A stretch of DNA of 64,000 nucleotides from Bacillota bacterium (GTDB lineage Bacteria; Bacillota_I; Bacilli_A; Erysipelotrichales; Erysipelotrichaceae), in contig JAEWFD010000045.1 of NCBI GenBank assembly GCA_023388995.1, positions 87,254 to 151,253 of the forward strand, written 5' to 3'. Positions 34,445-42,588 of the stretch are shown in pieces. The notes under the pieces were generated by a model. That model saw only the letters and a list, made by a program, of their open reading frames with translations, made no database searches and was not told the origin of the DNA. The position numbers and the translations under genes are program-made. Positions within the stretch are counted from its first letter, which is position 1; each line of letters opens with the position of its first letter.

Positions 34445-35530
34445 CTAATCCATAAAAGCCAGCAACACGCTATGCAACAGCACCAATCCTTTCGGTGTGG
34501 TCCGCAAATAGCCACCTTCCATGACCAGTAACCCTTCTTTTTGATTCGCTTCAATGGCATCTTTATAGACTTGTTCCAGCTGTACATGGAATCTTGCTTC
34601 AAACTGGGTCAATGCAATCCCTTGCTTTTTGCGCAACCCAAGCATAATTGTCTCAAACATTCGTTCCTTCACAGAAATCCGTTCTTCTTTTTCGCGGAAT
34701 TGCCGCTGCAGATACAAGTCCATGCGCTGTGTATTTTCATAGCGAATGCTGCCGATGCTGCCATGCGCTCCGCAGCCGGCACCGACATAATCCTCCACAT
34801 TCCAATATCCAAGGTTGTGCTGTGATGCAAAACCCGGTTTCGCAAAGTTGCTGACCTCATACTGGCAGAAGCCAGCTTGTTCTAGAATTGCCACGCCTGT
34901 CTCATACAACTCCCCCTCCAGTTCATTGTCAATGAGGCTTTGGTGCTGGCGGCCAAACTCCGAATGTTCTTCAATCGTCAGCGAATACATCGATATATGC
35001 TGAATTGGCCAGGTGGTTACTTCTTGCAGATGAGCTTCCCACATCGCCGTATCTTGATAAGGCAATCCATACATCATGTCAATGGTGATATTAGTAATAC
35101 CTGCTTTATGGATATTCGCAATTACTGTCTGCACATCAGCAGCAGTATGGCGGCGATGAATGAGCCTTAAGACTTTCTCATCCAGTGTCTGAACACCCAA
35201 ACTGATGCGATTCACGCCATATTCCTTGCAAAGCAGCAGCTTTTCCAAGGAACAGGATTCCGGGTTTGCTTCAATCGTATATTCTTTCACATGGTTGCCA
35301 AATGGCAGAAGCAATTCCAGCAGCTGCGCCAGCTGTGCAACGCTCAGACTGCTGGGAGTACCTCCTCCGATATATATGGTATCGATATATTGGTAGCTGT
35401 ACTGTGCTAATTCAGCCTCCAGCGCTTGCAGCCATCCTGCAATCAAGCCATCATGTTTCTTGACGCGAAAGAAATCGCAGTAAGCACAGATCTCATCACA
35501 AAACGGAACATGCACATAAAGATGATTCAT
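34445..35530 (-). CDS. hemW: Radical SAM protein HemW (heme chaperone-like)
   Basis: 361 residues with the radical-SAM motif CDEICAYC (Cys11, 15, 18) right at the N-terminus, the HemW pattern that lacks the extra coproporphyrinogen oxidase motif. Often annotated as oxygen-independent coproporphyrinogen oxidase; HemW proteins are thought to bind heme. Overlaps the MazG-like gene by four bases. Near lepA, as in Bacillus, but two genes intervene. Confidence 0.88.
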   Translation of the reverse strand: MNHLYVHVPFCDEICAYCDFFRVKKHDGLIAGWLQALEAELAQYSYQYIDTIYIGGGTPSSLSVAQLAQLLELLLPFGNHVKEYTIEANPESCSLEKLLLCKEYGVNRISLGVQTLDEKVLRLIHRRHTAADVQTVIANIHKAGITNITIDMMYGLPYQDTAMWEAHLQEVTTWPIQHISMYSLTIEEHSEFGRQHQSLIDNELEGELYETGVAILEQAGFCQYEVSNFAKPGFASQHNLGYWNVEDYVGAGCGAHGSIGSIRYENTQRMDLYLQRQFREKEERISVKERMFETIMLGLRKKQGIALTQFEARFHVQLEQVYKDAIEANQKEGLLVMEGGYLRTTPKGLVLLHSVLLAFMD

Positions 35531-35814
35531 GGCTGAACCTTTGGATAGCGCTTTGCTACATCCACCAGTTTTTCGGCAATGATTCCATATGGATCCAATT
35601 TCAAGTCATAGCATAAGCTTAAGCTGTACATCAAAACATCTGCCAGCTCGCCTTTCAATGCTTCTAAATCGGTTGTTTCTTCTGCAAATTGATCGCACTC
35701 CAGCAACTCACTTGCCTCTACAAAAATCGATTTCACTAAAATACTGGGGGTATCTGTTTGATCCCAGCCACGTTCTTTGCGAAAGCGTTCAATTAACTCC
35801 TGCAACTGTTGCAT
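35527..35814 (-). CDS. MazG-like nucleotide pyrophosphohydrolase
   Basis: 95-residue all-helical protein with the MazG metal-binding pattern: EASELLE (33-39) and, about 20 residues later, ELADVLMY. Family members hydrolyse nucleoside triphosphates, often non-canonical ones. RBS GGAGGAG. Lies between hemW and an unknown gene in one operon. Confidence 0.85.
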   Translation of the reverse strand: MQQLQELIERFRKERGWDQTDTPSILVKSIFVEASELLECDQFAEETTDLEALKGELADVLMYSLSLCYDLKLDPYGIIAEKLVDVAKRYPKVQP

Positions 35815-35824
35815 ACTGCTCCTC

Positions 35825-36670
35825 CTACTTTACGGAATAGACATATTTTTTACCGCACTTTTCTTTTTGATACCAGCCAAGACGGACAAATTGTTCCATA
35901 CTCATTCTAGCAGTTTCATAACAGGTATTGCAATAGTGAAGAAATTGCTCCACCGTATAATAGTGGCCCGGTTTGCGATGTTGTTCAAAAAATTCTGCTT
36001 GATACGCTTTCAAGGTCGGATACCGCTCCAGCAGCCGCAATTCTTTCAAGTAATGAGCTTCTTCCCTCTGCTTGATTTTTTTGAATTGCTCTTCAATGCA
36101 CAGTTCAACTTGCAGCAGCCACTGATGAAAAGATTTTGTGGCATCCTTTCCGAAAGGAACAACATGTATCTCTGCAAGCAAATCCCATGGCAGCTGCCCT
36201 TCAAACAACAGCTGCAACATCATCATTTCCTTGATGCGTTCATCACTCAGCTGCTGCACGACAAATACCCGCACCAGCAACGGCAATTTTTCATACTGCG
36301 CCAAAAACTCCTGTGTGATCCGGGTGATCATCATCTCTTGCAAAAGCTCCGCAAGCGGATAGGTCATCCTGGTTTGGTAGCGGCTCTCCACCCACCCATA
36401 TGCTTCCTCTGAAACATGACGGGGTTTTGTGAGCGCTCCTTCCTGCTCGCGCAGCAATCTTTGCAGTTTCTGCACAATCCGGGCATGGTCTATTTGGATC
36501 TTCAAATGATAGATCACATAAGCATCGCTTGCAAGCGGCAGTAAAAAAAGCTGGCGGTATGTTTGAATTTCTTTCCAGATAACTTCCAGCTGGATCGGTA
36601 AAAACCGCTCCTGCAATTCTTCATAAAACAAATATTGTTCTTCCGTATATTTTTGTGCACTTGTTATCAT
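35825..36670 (-). CDS. Hypothetical protein, 281 residues
   Basis: I do not recognise this protein. It is predicted to be almost wholly helical, rich in Glu, Gln, Leu and aromatic residues, without signal peptide or membrane segment; a basic C-terminus ends KEKCGKKYVYSVK. First gene of an operon with the MazG-like gene (10-base gap) and hemW. An in-frame GTG and ATG lie six to nine bases upstream, but GGGGTG would overlap them, so the ATG at 36670 is preferred. Confidence 0.7.
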   Translation of the reverse strand: MITSAQKYTEEQYLFYEELQERFLPIQLEVIWKEIQTYRQLFLLPLASDAYVIYHLKIQIDHARIVQKLQRLLREQEGALTKPRHVSEEAYGWVESRYQTRMTYPLAELLQEMMITRITQEFLAQYEKLPLLVRVFVVQQLSDERIKEMMMLQLLFEGQLPWDLLAEIHVVPFGKDATKSFHQWLLQVELCIEEQFKKIKQREEAHYLKELRLLERYPTLKAYQAEFFEQHRKPGHYYTVEQFLHYCNTCYETARMSMEQFVRLGWYQKEKCGKKYVYSVK

Positions 36671-36734
36671 ACGCATCACCCCACGCTATTGTAATCTGTT
36701 TTGCCGTCAATTTGGACATCTTAGACAAACAAAG

Positions 36735-36759
36735 AAAAAATCTCCCATAATAGGAGATT
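36735..36759 (-). terminator. Terminator of lepA
   Basis: AATCTCC, loop TATTATG, GGAGATT, then TTTT on the minus strand; overlaps the lepA stop. Confidence 0.88.
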
Positions 36760-38560
36760 ATTCTTCATCCATCGACAAAACAGCCATAAACGCTTCTTGC
36801 GGCACTTCTACACTGCCAACCGATTTCATGCGTTTCTTGCCTTCTTTTTGTTTTTCCAGCAACTTCTTCTTACGCGTAATATCGCCCCCGTAACATTTCG
36901 CCAGGACATTTTTACGCAGTGATTTGATATCGCTGCGGGCAACTACTTTGCCGTTGATTGCTGCTTGCACCGGTATTTCAAATTGCTGCCGCGGAATCAA
37001 TGTTTTCAGTTTCTCAACAATCGCCTTTCCGCGCGGGTATGCGAAATCCTTATGTACAACAAAGGATAGTGCATCTACAATCTCCCCATTGAGCATAATA
37101 TCCATCTTCGACAGTTTGCTTGCTTGATATCCGGTTAATTCATAATCAAAGCTGGCATAGCCTCTGGAGATGGATTTCAAGCGGTCAAAGAAATCATAAA
37201 CAATTTCGCTTAGCGGTATTTCATAGACCAGATTCATCCGTGAATCATCGATATATTGCATATCCAAATAAACGCCACGTTTTTTCTGGCACAACTCCAT
37301 GATGGCTCCGACATACTCTTTCGGTGTCATCATCGTTGCCTTCACAAATGGTTCCTCAATTCGTTCAATGCGAATCGGATCAGGCATTTTGGATGGATTG
37401 TCTACCAGCAAGTCACTGCCATCCGTCAAATACGCATGATAAATAACAGAAGGTGCTGTCGCAATCAACTGCAAATTAAACTCCCGCTCCAAACGTTCCT
37501 GCACCACATCCATATGCAATAATCCTAAGAAGCCGCAGCGAAAGCCAAACCCCAGTGCTTGTGATGTTTCCGCCTCAAATTGCAGCGCTGAGTCATTCAG
37601 CTGCAGCTTTTCAAGCGCTTCGCGCAAATCATTGTAGCGGGCACTGTCAATGGGATATAGTCCGCAAAAAACCATGGAGTTCATTTTGCGATAACCTGCC
37701 AGCGGTTCCTTTGCCGGATTTTGCGCCAATGTTATGGTATCCCCGACATGCACATCCTGAACCGACTTGATTGCTGCCGCAATCCAGCCTACTTCGCCCG
37801 TAACCAACGTCGTTTTCTTTATTTCTTTTGGAGTTCGAATCCCTACTTCAGTAACCAGATACCTGGCTCCGGTGGCCATCAGCAAAATCTCATCTCCAAC
37901 CTGTACTTTTCCTTGTTTAATCCGTACATATGTGATAACTCCGCGATAGCTGTCATACACCGAATCAAAGACCAACGCCTGCAAGGGTGCATTCACATCG
38001 CCCGATGGGGCCGGTACTTTGTGCACTACTGCTTCCAATACATCGACAATATTTAATCCTGACTTAGCACTGATCATCGGAGCATCGTGTGCTTCCAGGC
38101 CAATTACGTTTTCAATTTCATCTTTTACTCGTTCCGGCTGCGCAGATGGCAAGTCAATTTTGTTGATCACCGGAATGATTTCTAAATTATTATCCAAAGC
38201 CAAATATACGTTAGCCAGTGTTTGCGCCTCAATTCCCTGGGCCGCATCCACAACCAAAACCGCTCCTTCACAAGCAGCCAAGGAGCGTGAAACCTCATAA
38301 GTAAAGTCGACATGACCTGGAGTGTCAATTAAGTGCAGGACATACTCCTCGCCGTTTAGGGCAGTATATTGCAGTTGAATGGCATTCAATTTTATGGTAA
38401 TTCCACGTTCGCGTTCCAAATCCAAAGAATCCAGGATTTGATTCGTCATCTCCCGTTGTTCCAACGTTCTGGTTAGTTCTAAAATACGATCAGCAAGTGT
38501 GGACTTCCCATGATCAATATGCGCGATAATGGAAAAATTTCTGATATTTTGTTGATTCAT
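36758..38560 (-). CDS. lepA: Elongation factor 4 (LepA)
   Basis: Ribosome-binding GTPase, 600 residues. G1 motif AHIDHGKSTLADR near the N-terminus, DTPGHVDF (G3) and NKIDLPSA (G4), then the LepA-specific C-terminal domain (CYGGDITRKKKLLEKQKEGK). RBS GAAGGAG. Preceded by a 170-base stretch with a weak hairpin. Confidence 0.97.
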   Translation of the reverse strand: MNQQNIRNFSIIAHIDHGKSTLADRILELTRTLEQREMTNQILDSLDLERERGITIKLNAIQLQYTALNGEEYVLHLIDTPGHVDFTYEVSRSLAACEGAVLVVDAAQGIEAQTLANVYLALDNNLEIIPVINKIDLPSAQPERVKDEIENVIGLEAHDAPMISAKSGLNIVDVLEAVVHKVPAPSGDVNAPLQALVFDSVYDSYRGVITYVRIKQGKVQVGDEILLMATGARYLVTEVGIRTPKEIKKTTLVTGEVGWIAAAIKSVQDVHVGDTITLAQNPAKEPLAGYRKMNSMVFCGLYPIDSARYNDLREALEKLQLNDSALQFEAETSQALGFGFRCGFLGLLHMDVVQERLEREFNLQLIATAPSVIYHAYLTDGSDLLVDNPSKMPDPIRIERIEEPFVKATMMTPKEYVGAIMELCQKKRGVYLDMQYIDDSRMNLVYEIPLSEIVYDFFDRLKSISRGYASFDYELTGYQASKLSKMDIMLNGEIVDALSFVVHKDFAYPRGKAIVEKLKTLIPRQQFEIPVQAAINGKVVARSDIKSLRKNVLAKCYGGDITRKKKLLEKQKEGKKRMKSVGSVEVPQEAFMAVLSMDEE

Positions 38561-38611
38561 GGTTCCGCTCCTTCTAAAGCAACGTTTATTATATCAAAAA
38601 AAAGAGAAATA

Positions 38612-38634
38612 AAATAGTGCCAGTTACACTATTT
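38612..38634. repeat. Inverted repeat upstream of lepA
   Basis: AAATAGTG, 7-base loop, CACTATTT; on the minus strand followed by TATTTC. It lies 50 bases before lepA and could be an attenuator or part of a second terminator of the gene upstream. Confidence 0.4.
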
Positions 38635-38697
38635 CATAAGGAAACAAGCATTGGCGACTTCTGCTCGCAAAATGAAGCAGATCAGCGTATAGCGCAC

Positions 38698-38726
38698 AAA
38701 AAAGATTTGCTTGATTAAGCAAATCT
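38698..38726 (-). terminator. Terminator of the LytTR/membrane protein operon
   Basis: AGATTTGC, 8-base loop, GCAAATCT, then TTTT on the minus strand, 20 bases after the last stop. Confidence 0.88.
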
Positions 38727-38746
38727 GTGGTTTGTAATGAATTTCC

Positions 38747-39376
38747 CTATTGCATCAGATACAGCGCTTGTGTTTCTTCGTCAATTAAATACCAAGCATC
38801 CTCTTCCGTTGCCAGTTTCACAACCAGCTGGCTGCTATCTTTTAACGTAACTTTGACCACAACTTCCTCCTCCATCATCGGTGCCGTAACAGGCTCCAAT
38901 GATTTTGTGAGAAGATTCATCCATTCTTCATGGCTGAGACGCACAGCATCATCACTGATTGGTTCAATGACAATGGTATCCATCTGTTCCGGTTCCTTTT
39001 GCAGATATAAAAAGGCATTCACTCCTGAATAAGCAAATTTATCCGCTTGCATATTTTTCGGGGATTCCGGAGCCGTCAAGGAATAAGTCCCTTGCGTATC
39101 TTGAGGTGCTATTTTCGCAGTCTCAGGCGCCATTCTCGCATTTTGATTTAGATTCAATTGCTGCGGACTTACCACAATCAGAAGAACAAAAGCACTCGCC
39201 AATGTACTTCCCCAAGTTTTTAACTGTTTAATCTGGATATTGTTGTTGGTTTTATGAACACCGAATTGCGATTGCTTGTCTGTCAGCAGCTTCTGCCAAT
39301 TCCGGATACGAATAATCTGATATGAGCAATAAGCAGCTGTTAGCAACAATCCAATACTACCAATGATTTTCAACAC
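38747..39376 (-). CDS. Membrane protein of unknown function, partner of LytTR regulator
   Basis: About 209 residues with two hydrophobic helices (near 5-22 and 60-75), so both ends are on one side and a C-terminal soluble domain of about 130 residues follows, acidic at its end. I do not recognise the family; it is not the DUF3021 membrane partner often found with LytTR proteins. A GTG at 39385 sits one base from the AGGAGA site, so the GTG at 39376 (10 bases away) is preferred. Lies directly after the LytTR gene and ends at a terminator. Confidence 0.7.
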   Translation of the reverse strand: MLKIIGSIGLLLTAAYCSYQIIRIRNWQKLLTDKQSQFGVHKTNNNIQIKQLKTWGSTLASAFVLLIVVSPQQLNLNQNARMAPETAKIAPQDTQGTYSLTAPESPKNMQADKFAYSGVNAFLYLQKEPEQMDTIVIEPISDDAVRLSHEEWMNLLTKSLEPVTAPMMEEEVVVKVTLKDSSQLVVKLATEEDAWYLIDEETQALYLMQ

Positions 39377-39389
39377 TCTTATCACTCTC

Positions 39390-39911
39390 CTATTTCTTCA
39401 AGTATGCTTTGAATAACTTTACATAAGTTCGATTCACTTCAATTACCTGCTGGTTATCGAGCGTCAACGTTAGTTTTCCATTAAAATGAGGTTTAATCGC
39501 ATAAACTTTAGCGATATTCACAATACAGGACTTTCCGACCCGAATAAACCCAAACGGCTCCAATTCCTCTACCAACTGGTAAAGCTTATTAGGCAACTCA
39601 ATGGTTGCTGCATTCGTGTACGCAAAGATATCATTTCCGAAGGACTCAACATATAAAATGTCATCAATCTTTACTTTGACTTCCCCCTGCTTTGTTTTGC
39701 CAACAAGCTTCGTGGCTTGCACCTGGGTCATGAACTGCAAAGATGATTCAATTTGCGGCAGCTGATCTAATTCGAATACCAGATTGATTTTGCCCTGTTC
39801 CATATCGGAAGGATATTCGCACAGTACAATTTCATAAGGATCCCCTTCTTGTACTTGAAGTGCTTGCATAACCTTCACTTTTTTGCGCTCCTCAAACTTT
39901 ATCTTAAACAT
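39390..39911 (-). CDS. LytTR-domain DNA-binding regulator
   Basis: 173 residues. The C-terminal hundred form a LytTR domain (DDILYVESFGNDIFAYT, GFIRVGKSCIVNIAKVYAIKP, VNRTYVKLFKAYL). The N-terminal ~65 residues are not a response-regulator receiver domain and are unassigned, so this is not a classical two-component regulator. RBS AAGGAGA. Cotranscribed with a membrane protein that may control it. Two direct repeats upstream look like its own binding site. Confidence 0.88.
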   Translation of the reverse strand: MFKIKFEERKKVKVMQALQVQEGDPYEIVLCEYPSDMEQGKINLVFELDQLPQIESSLQFMTQVQATKLVGKTKQGEVKVKIDDILYVESFGNDIFAYTNAATIELPNKLYQLVEELEPFGFIRVGKSCIVNIAKVYAIKPHFNGKLTLTLDNQQVIEVNRTYVKLFKAYLKK

Positions 39912-39937
39912 ATCTGTCTCCTTGATGAGACACTCTC

Positions 39938-39965
39938 ATCATATCTGTTTTTATAAGTAATGCAA
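39938..39965 (-). promoter_or_regulatory. Promoter of the LytTR operon
   Basis: TTGCAT at 39960-39965, 16-base spacer, TATGAT at 39938-39943 on the minus strand, 27 bases before the start codon. Confidence 0.6.
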
Positions 39966-39974
39966 CTGATTCCC

Positions 39975-40006
39975 GACAAGCTGCGAGAATGCTGTGACAA
40001 GTTGCG
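39975..40006 (-). promoter_or_regulatory. Direct repeats, predicted LytTR binding site
   Basis: CGCAACTTGTC (39996-40006) and CGCAGCTTGTC (39975-39985) on the minus strand are 21 bp apart, two helical turns, ending nine bases upstream of the -35 box. Paired repeats at this spacing are typical for LytTR activators. Confidence 0.6.
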
Positions 40007-40053
40007 TCTTCTGACAAAAAGAGTAAAACAAATACAATTTTTTACCAGTGGTT

Positions 40054-40986
40054 TCACTCAAATCTCTCACCAATCAGATTGCGGCCAAAGCCATTCATAA
40101 ATTCCCTTGCCTGCATCCTTGTCTTGCCTTCCAGCTGCACTTCACTGACATAGATATATCCATCAAGAACCTTTATTTTTATACCGGCTTCCTCATATCC
40201 GCAAACTGTACCGCTTAACACTGCATCTTCCTGCAATTCTCCTAATTGAACGCCCCAAAACTTTAATTTTTTTCCCTTGATGATGCCATGCGCCACCGGT
40301 GATGGAATCATACCTCTGATGTGATTATATACTTCCATGCGCGTTTTGGAAAAAACAAGCTGCTCCTCCTCTTTGGTAATGGCATAAGCAATCGTCGCCT
40401 GCGCATCATCTTGCGGCAAAAACTGTGCTGTTCCCTGAATGATGTCCGGCAGTTTTTCATGAATCAAAGCAGCTGCCAATCCCATCAGCCGATCATGCAG
40501 CGTTCCATAGGTATCGGCCAAAGCAATTTCTGTTTCCAAGAACCCGCACATATCGCCGGCATCCATTCTTCTAACCGTACGCATTAATGTCACACCGGTT
40601 TTTTCTTCGCCATATACGATCGCTTTGTGAATCGGAGCACCCCCGCGAAGCCGCGGCAAAAGAGATGCATGAACATTAATGCATCCTAAGTGCGGATAAG
40701 AAAATACCGCTTCCGGCAGCATCTGCCCATAGGCACAAGTCACAATCAGATCCGGTTCATAGTTTAAGATGCTTGCATATTCTTCTTTCATCTTAAACGG
40801 CTGCAGTACCGGAATCTGATGTTGCAACGCAAGTTCCTTAACCGGAGAATACACAATCGTCTGCGCTCTGCCAACCTTCTTATCCGGCTGTGTCACCACA
40901 GCAACTATCTCATATTGATCCCGGATCAATTGTTCCAGTACACTGCATGCGAACTGGGGGGTTCCCATAAAAATAACTCTTGTCAT
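40054..40986 (-). CDS. fmt: Methionyl-tRNA formyltransferase
   Basis: Formylates the initiator tRNA using 10-formyl-tetrahydrofolate. 310 residues with the formyltransferase signature region (INVHASLLPRLRGGAPIHKA) and the C-terminal OB-like tRNA-binding domain. RBS AGAGGATC. No def gene next to it, unlike many genomes; it stands alone between the LytTR operon and the divergent DUF378 gene. Confidence 0.95.
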   Translation of the reverse strand: MTRVIFMGTPQFACSVLEQLIRDQYEIVAVVTQPDKKVGRAQTIVYSPVKELALQHQIPVLQPFKMKEEYASILNYEPDLIVTCAYGQMLPEAVFSYPHLGCINVHASLLPRLRGGAPIHKAIVYGEEKTGVTLMRTVRRMDAGDMCGFLETEIALADTYGTLHDRLMGLAAALIHEKLPDIIQGTAQFLPQDDAQATIAYAITKEEEQLVFSKTRMEVYNHIRGMIPSPVAHGIIKGKKLKFWGVQLGELQEDAVLSGTVCGYEEAGIKIKVLDGYIYVSEVQLEGKTRMQAREFMNGFGRNLIGERFE

Positions 40987-41261
40987 GCGATCCTCTTCTT
41001 TCTGCTTTTCAATATCTGCTTTTCACTGCTCCAGCGCAGGAAAACAATTTGTTTCTTTCCTATTTTAGCATATGTTTTTTCAAATGAACATCGCAATAGT
41101 CGCTCTTAATGCGATGATTATCACCAATCTTATTCACCAGTTGCACCAAATTGCCTTTTGTTTCATTTACGTTACCCCATAGCAAGGCTGCAAGCTTTTG
41201 CAAAAGTTGCATTATAAAATGTGAAAACATGCTCACACTACTAAAAAGGAGCGTGATATCA
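40987..41261. other. Divergent intergenic region fmt / DUF378 gene
   Basis: 275 bases with no ORF I can support. A weak hairpin (CATCGCA ... TGCGATG at about 41088-41115) is visible; no convincing promoter pairs. Confidence 0.5.
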
Positions 41262-41462
41262 ATGCGTATCATTCGCAACATTGCCTTGCTGCTTGTAATT
41301 ATCGGAGCATTAAACTGGGGCTTAATTGGACTATTTGAGTTTAATCTAGTATCTACGGTATTCGGCAATCTGTCTCTTATCTCCCGGATTATCTACGTTT
41401 TAGTCGGATTATCCGGTATTTATGCCTTTTCTTTTTTTGATTTCCATGATGAGCAGCGCTAA
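41262..41462 (+). CDS. DUF378 family small membrane protein
   Basis: 66 residues with two membrane helices and the family sequence IGALNWGLIGLFEFNLV. Function unknown. The frame is open further upstream, but the ATG at 41262 with AAGGAGCG upstream matches the family's N-terminus. Convergent with the holin-like pair; both share the hairpin at 41494-41529. Confidence 0.85.
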   Translation: MRIIRNIALLLVIIGALNWGLIGLFEFNLVSTVFGNLSLISRIIYVLVGLSGIYAFSFFDFHDEQR

Positions 41463-41493
41463 TTGCTGATTTGCGATTTGACAGCTCCCAACG

Positions 41494-41529
41494 AAAAGGA
41501 CAGCATCAAGTATGGTGCAGTCCTTTTTT
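41494..41529. terminator. Terminator shared by the DUF378 gene and the holin-like pair
   Basis: AAAAGGAC ... GTCCTTTTTT with an inner GCA/TGC pair; T tracts in both directions, lying between two convergent units. Confidence 0.8.
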
Positions 41530-41535
41530 GGTCAA

Positions 41536-41853
41536 TCACAACGCACAATTGTTTTCAATCGGCAGCTGCCGTATTCTGTTCATGAGTCCATCCACCAATC
41601 CATTCCCCCCAAGTGCTTTATATTCCTGATACATTTGTTCAATATTTTCTGAGGCATAGATTGGCATGCATCCTTTCTCCATATAAGAGTTATAATTCCC
41701 TATAATACGATCACGAAGCAATGCTTTCACACCATGTTTTGTATGGTCAAGGTCTTTCTTATAGGAAATCAAATTCTTTCCCATCCAGGATACCAGTGCA
41801 CTCAAAATCGCAAACAGCGATTCGCGCCAGTAGGTGTAAAGAAGCTCTATCAT
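41536..41853 (-). CDS. Phage-type small protein next to holin-like gene
   Basis: 105 residues: one N-terminal membrane helix (FAILSALVSWMG), then VKALLRDRIIGNYNSYMEKG and MYQEYKALGGNGLVDGLMNR. This layout resembles small proteins common beside holins in Firmicutes prophages. Overlaps the upstream gene by four bases (ATGA). No other phage genes are near. Assignment by pattern memory, not by search. Confidence 0.6.
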   Translation of the reverse strand: MIELLYTYWRESLFAILSALVSWMGKNLISYKKDLDHTKHGVKALLRDRIIGNYNSYMEKGCMPIYASENIEQMYQEYKALGGNGLVDGLMNRIRQLPIENNCAL

Positions 41854-42173
41854 TTCGCCACTCCTAAGTATTTGGAAACAAGATGTTCCAATTGCACTTC
41901 AATAAAACTATGTACCTGATCAAACACTTGCTGCACCATGCGCTCAATCCACACATTTGGAATCATATTGTGGAGCGGCGCAGGAATATATGCTTGTTTC
42001 AATTGCGCAATGACCCAGTTCATCTTAAGCGGCCCTGCTTTTGCGATGGACTCAAATTCTAACTCGGCTTGTGTCATCCATGCAATCAAGTGACTTTTCA
42101 TTTCCTGCTTCTGATTGGCATAATAAGCAATCCCTCCTATTACCAGAATTGCCAGTATTCGGATATATTCCAT
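41850..42173 (-). CDS. Holin-like protein (LLH / Phage_holin_6_1 type)
   Basis: 107 residues with one N-terminal membrane helix (IRILAILVIGGIAYYANQ) and a soluble helical remainder (MTQAELEFESIAKAGPLKMN...), the architecture of LLH-family phage holins. RBS GGGAGA; -10 box TATAAT upstream at 42201-42206. Forms a two-gene unit with the next small gene, without lysin or structural genes. It could be a phage remnant or a domesticated membrane protein. Confidence 0.6.
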   Translation of the reverse strand: MEYIRILAILVIGGIAYYANQKQEMKSHLIAWMTQAELEFESIAKAGPLKMNWVIAQLKQAYIPAPLHNMIPNVWIERMVQQVFDQVHSFIEVQLEHLVSKYLGVAK

Positions 42174-42200
42174 ATTCTCTCCCTTCTAGCGTGCTTGCTC

Positions 42201-42206
42201 ATTATA
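42201..42206 (-). promoter_or_regulatory. -10 box of the holin-like gene pair
   Basis: TATAAT on the minus strand, 27 bases before the start; -35 weak. Confidence 0.45.
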
Positions 42207-42249
42207 GAATATGGAATTTATGCATAAATGCTTGTGTGATAGACATTAT

Positions 42250-42283
42250 CAATAAAAATAAAGCAGATTGCCGGAATCTGCTT
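42250..42283 (-). terminator. Terminator of gpr-spoIIP-yqxA-position operon
   Basis: AAGCAGATT, loop CCGGC, AATCTGCTT, then TATTTTTATT on the minus strand; overlaps the last stop codon. Confidence 0.85.
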
Positions 42284-42584
42284 ATTTCCATACTTGCTTC
42301 ATGACCTCTGATGTGAAGTTCATCGTGATATCCACAAAATCAATGACCATATCGCTTGCTTTTTGAGCAAGTTTTCCGGCACTATTTTCTTCAATTTGTT
42401 TCAAATATGGCTTTTTGGTGCTATACACATCGCGGATGATCTTTCCGCTGGAAATATCCTGCTCAAATTGATCCACTCGTTCTTGCAGCGGCTCCTGCGT
42501 TCTTAACTTCTCGGAATAATCCTGCAAGGCGCTTCCAATCACCAGCAAAACGACGATTAATAAAGCATCTAGTAAATAGCGCAA
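42282..42584 (-). CDS. Small membrane protein at the yqxA position
   Basis: 100 residues with one membrane helix near residues 5-20 and a helical soluble tail. In Bacillus the gene after gpr-spoIIP is yqxA (DUF3679), of similar size and one helix; homology is inferred from position only. The start is a TTG at 42584, five bases after the spoIIP stop, with AAAGGGGAG formed by the spoIIP 3' end; earlier in-frame codons lack a site. Confidence 0.65.
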   Translation of the reverse strand: MRYLLDALLIVVLLVIGSALQDYSEKLRTQEPLQERVDQFEQDISSGKIIRDVYSTKKPYLKQIEENSAGKLAQKASDMVIDFVDITMNFTSEVMKQVWK

Positions 42585-42588
42585 ACAA

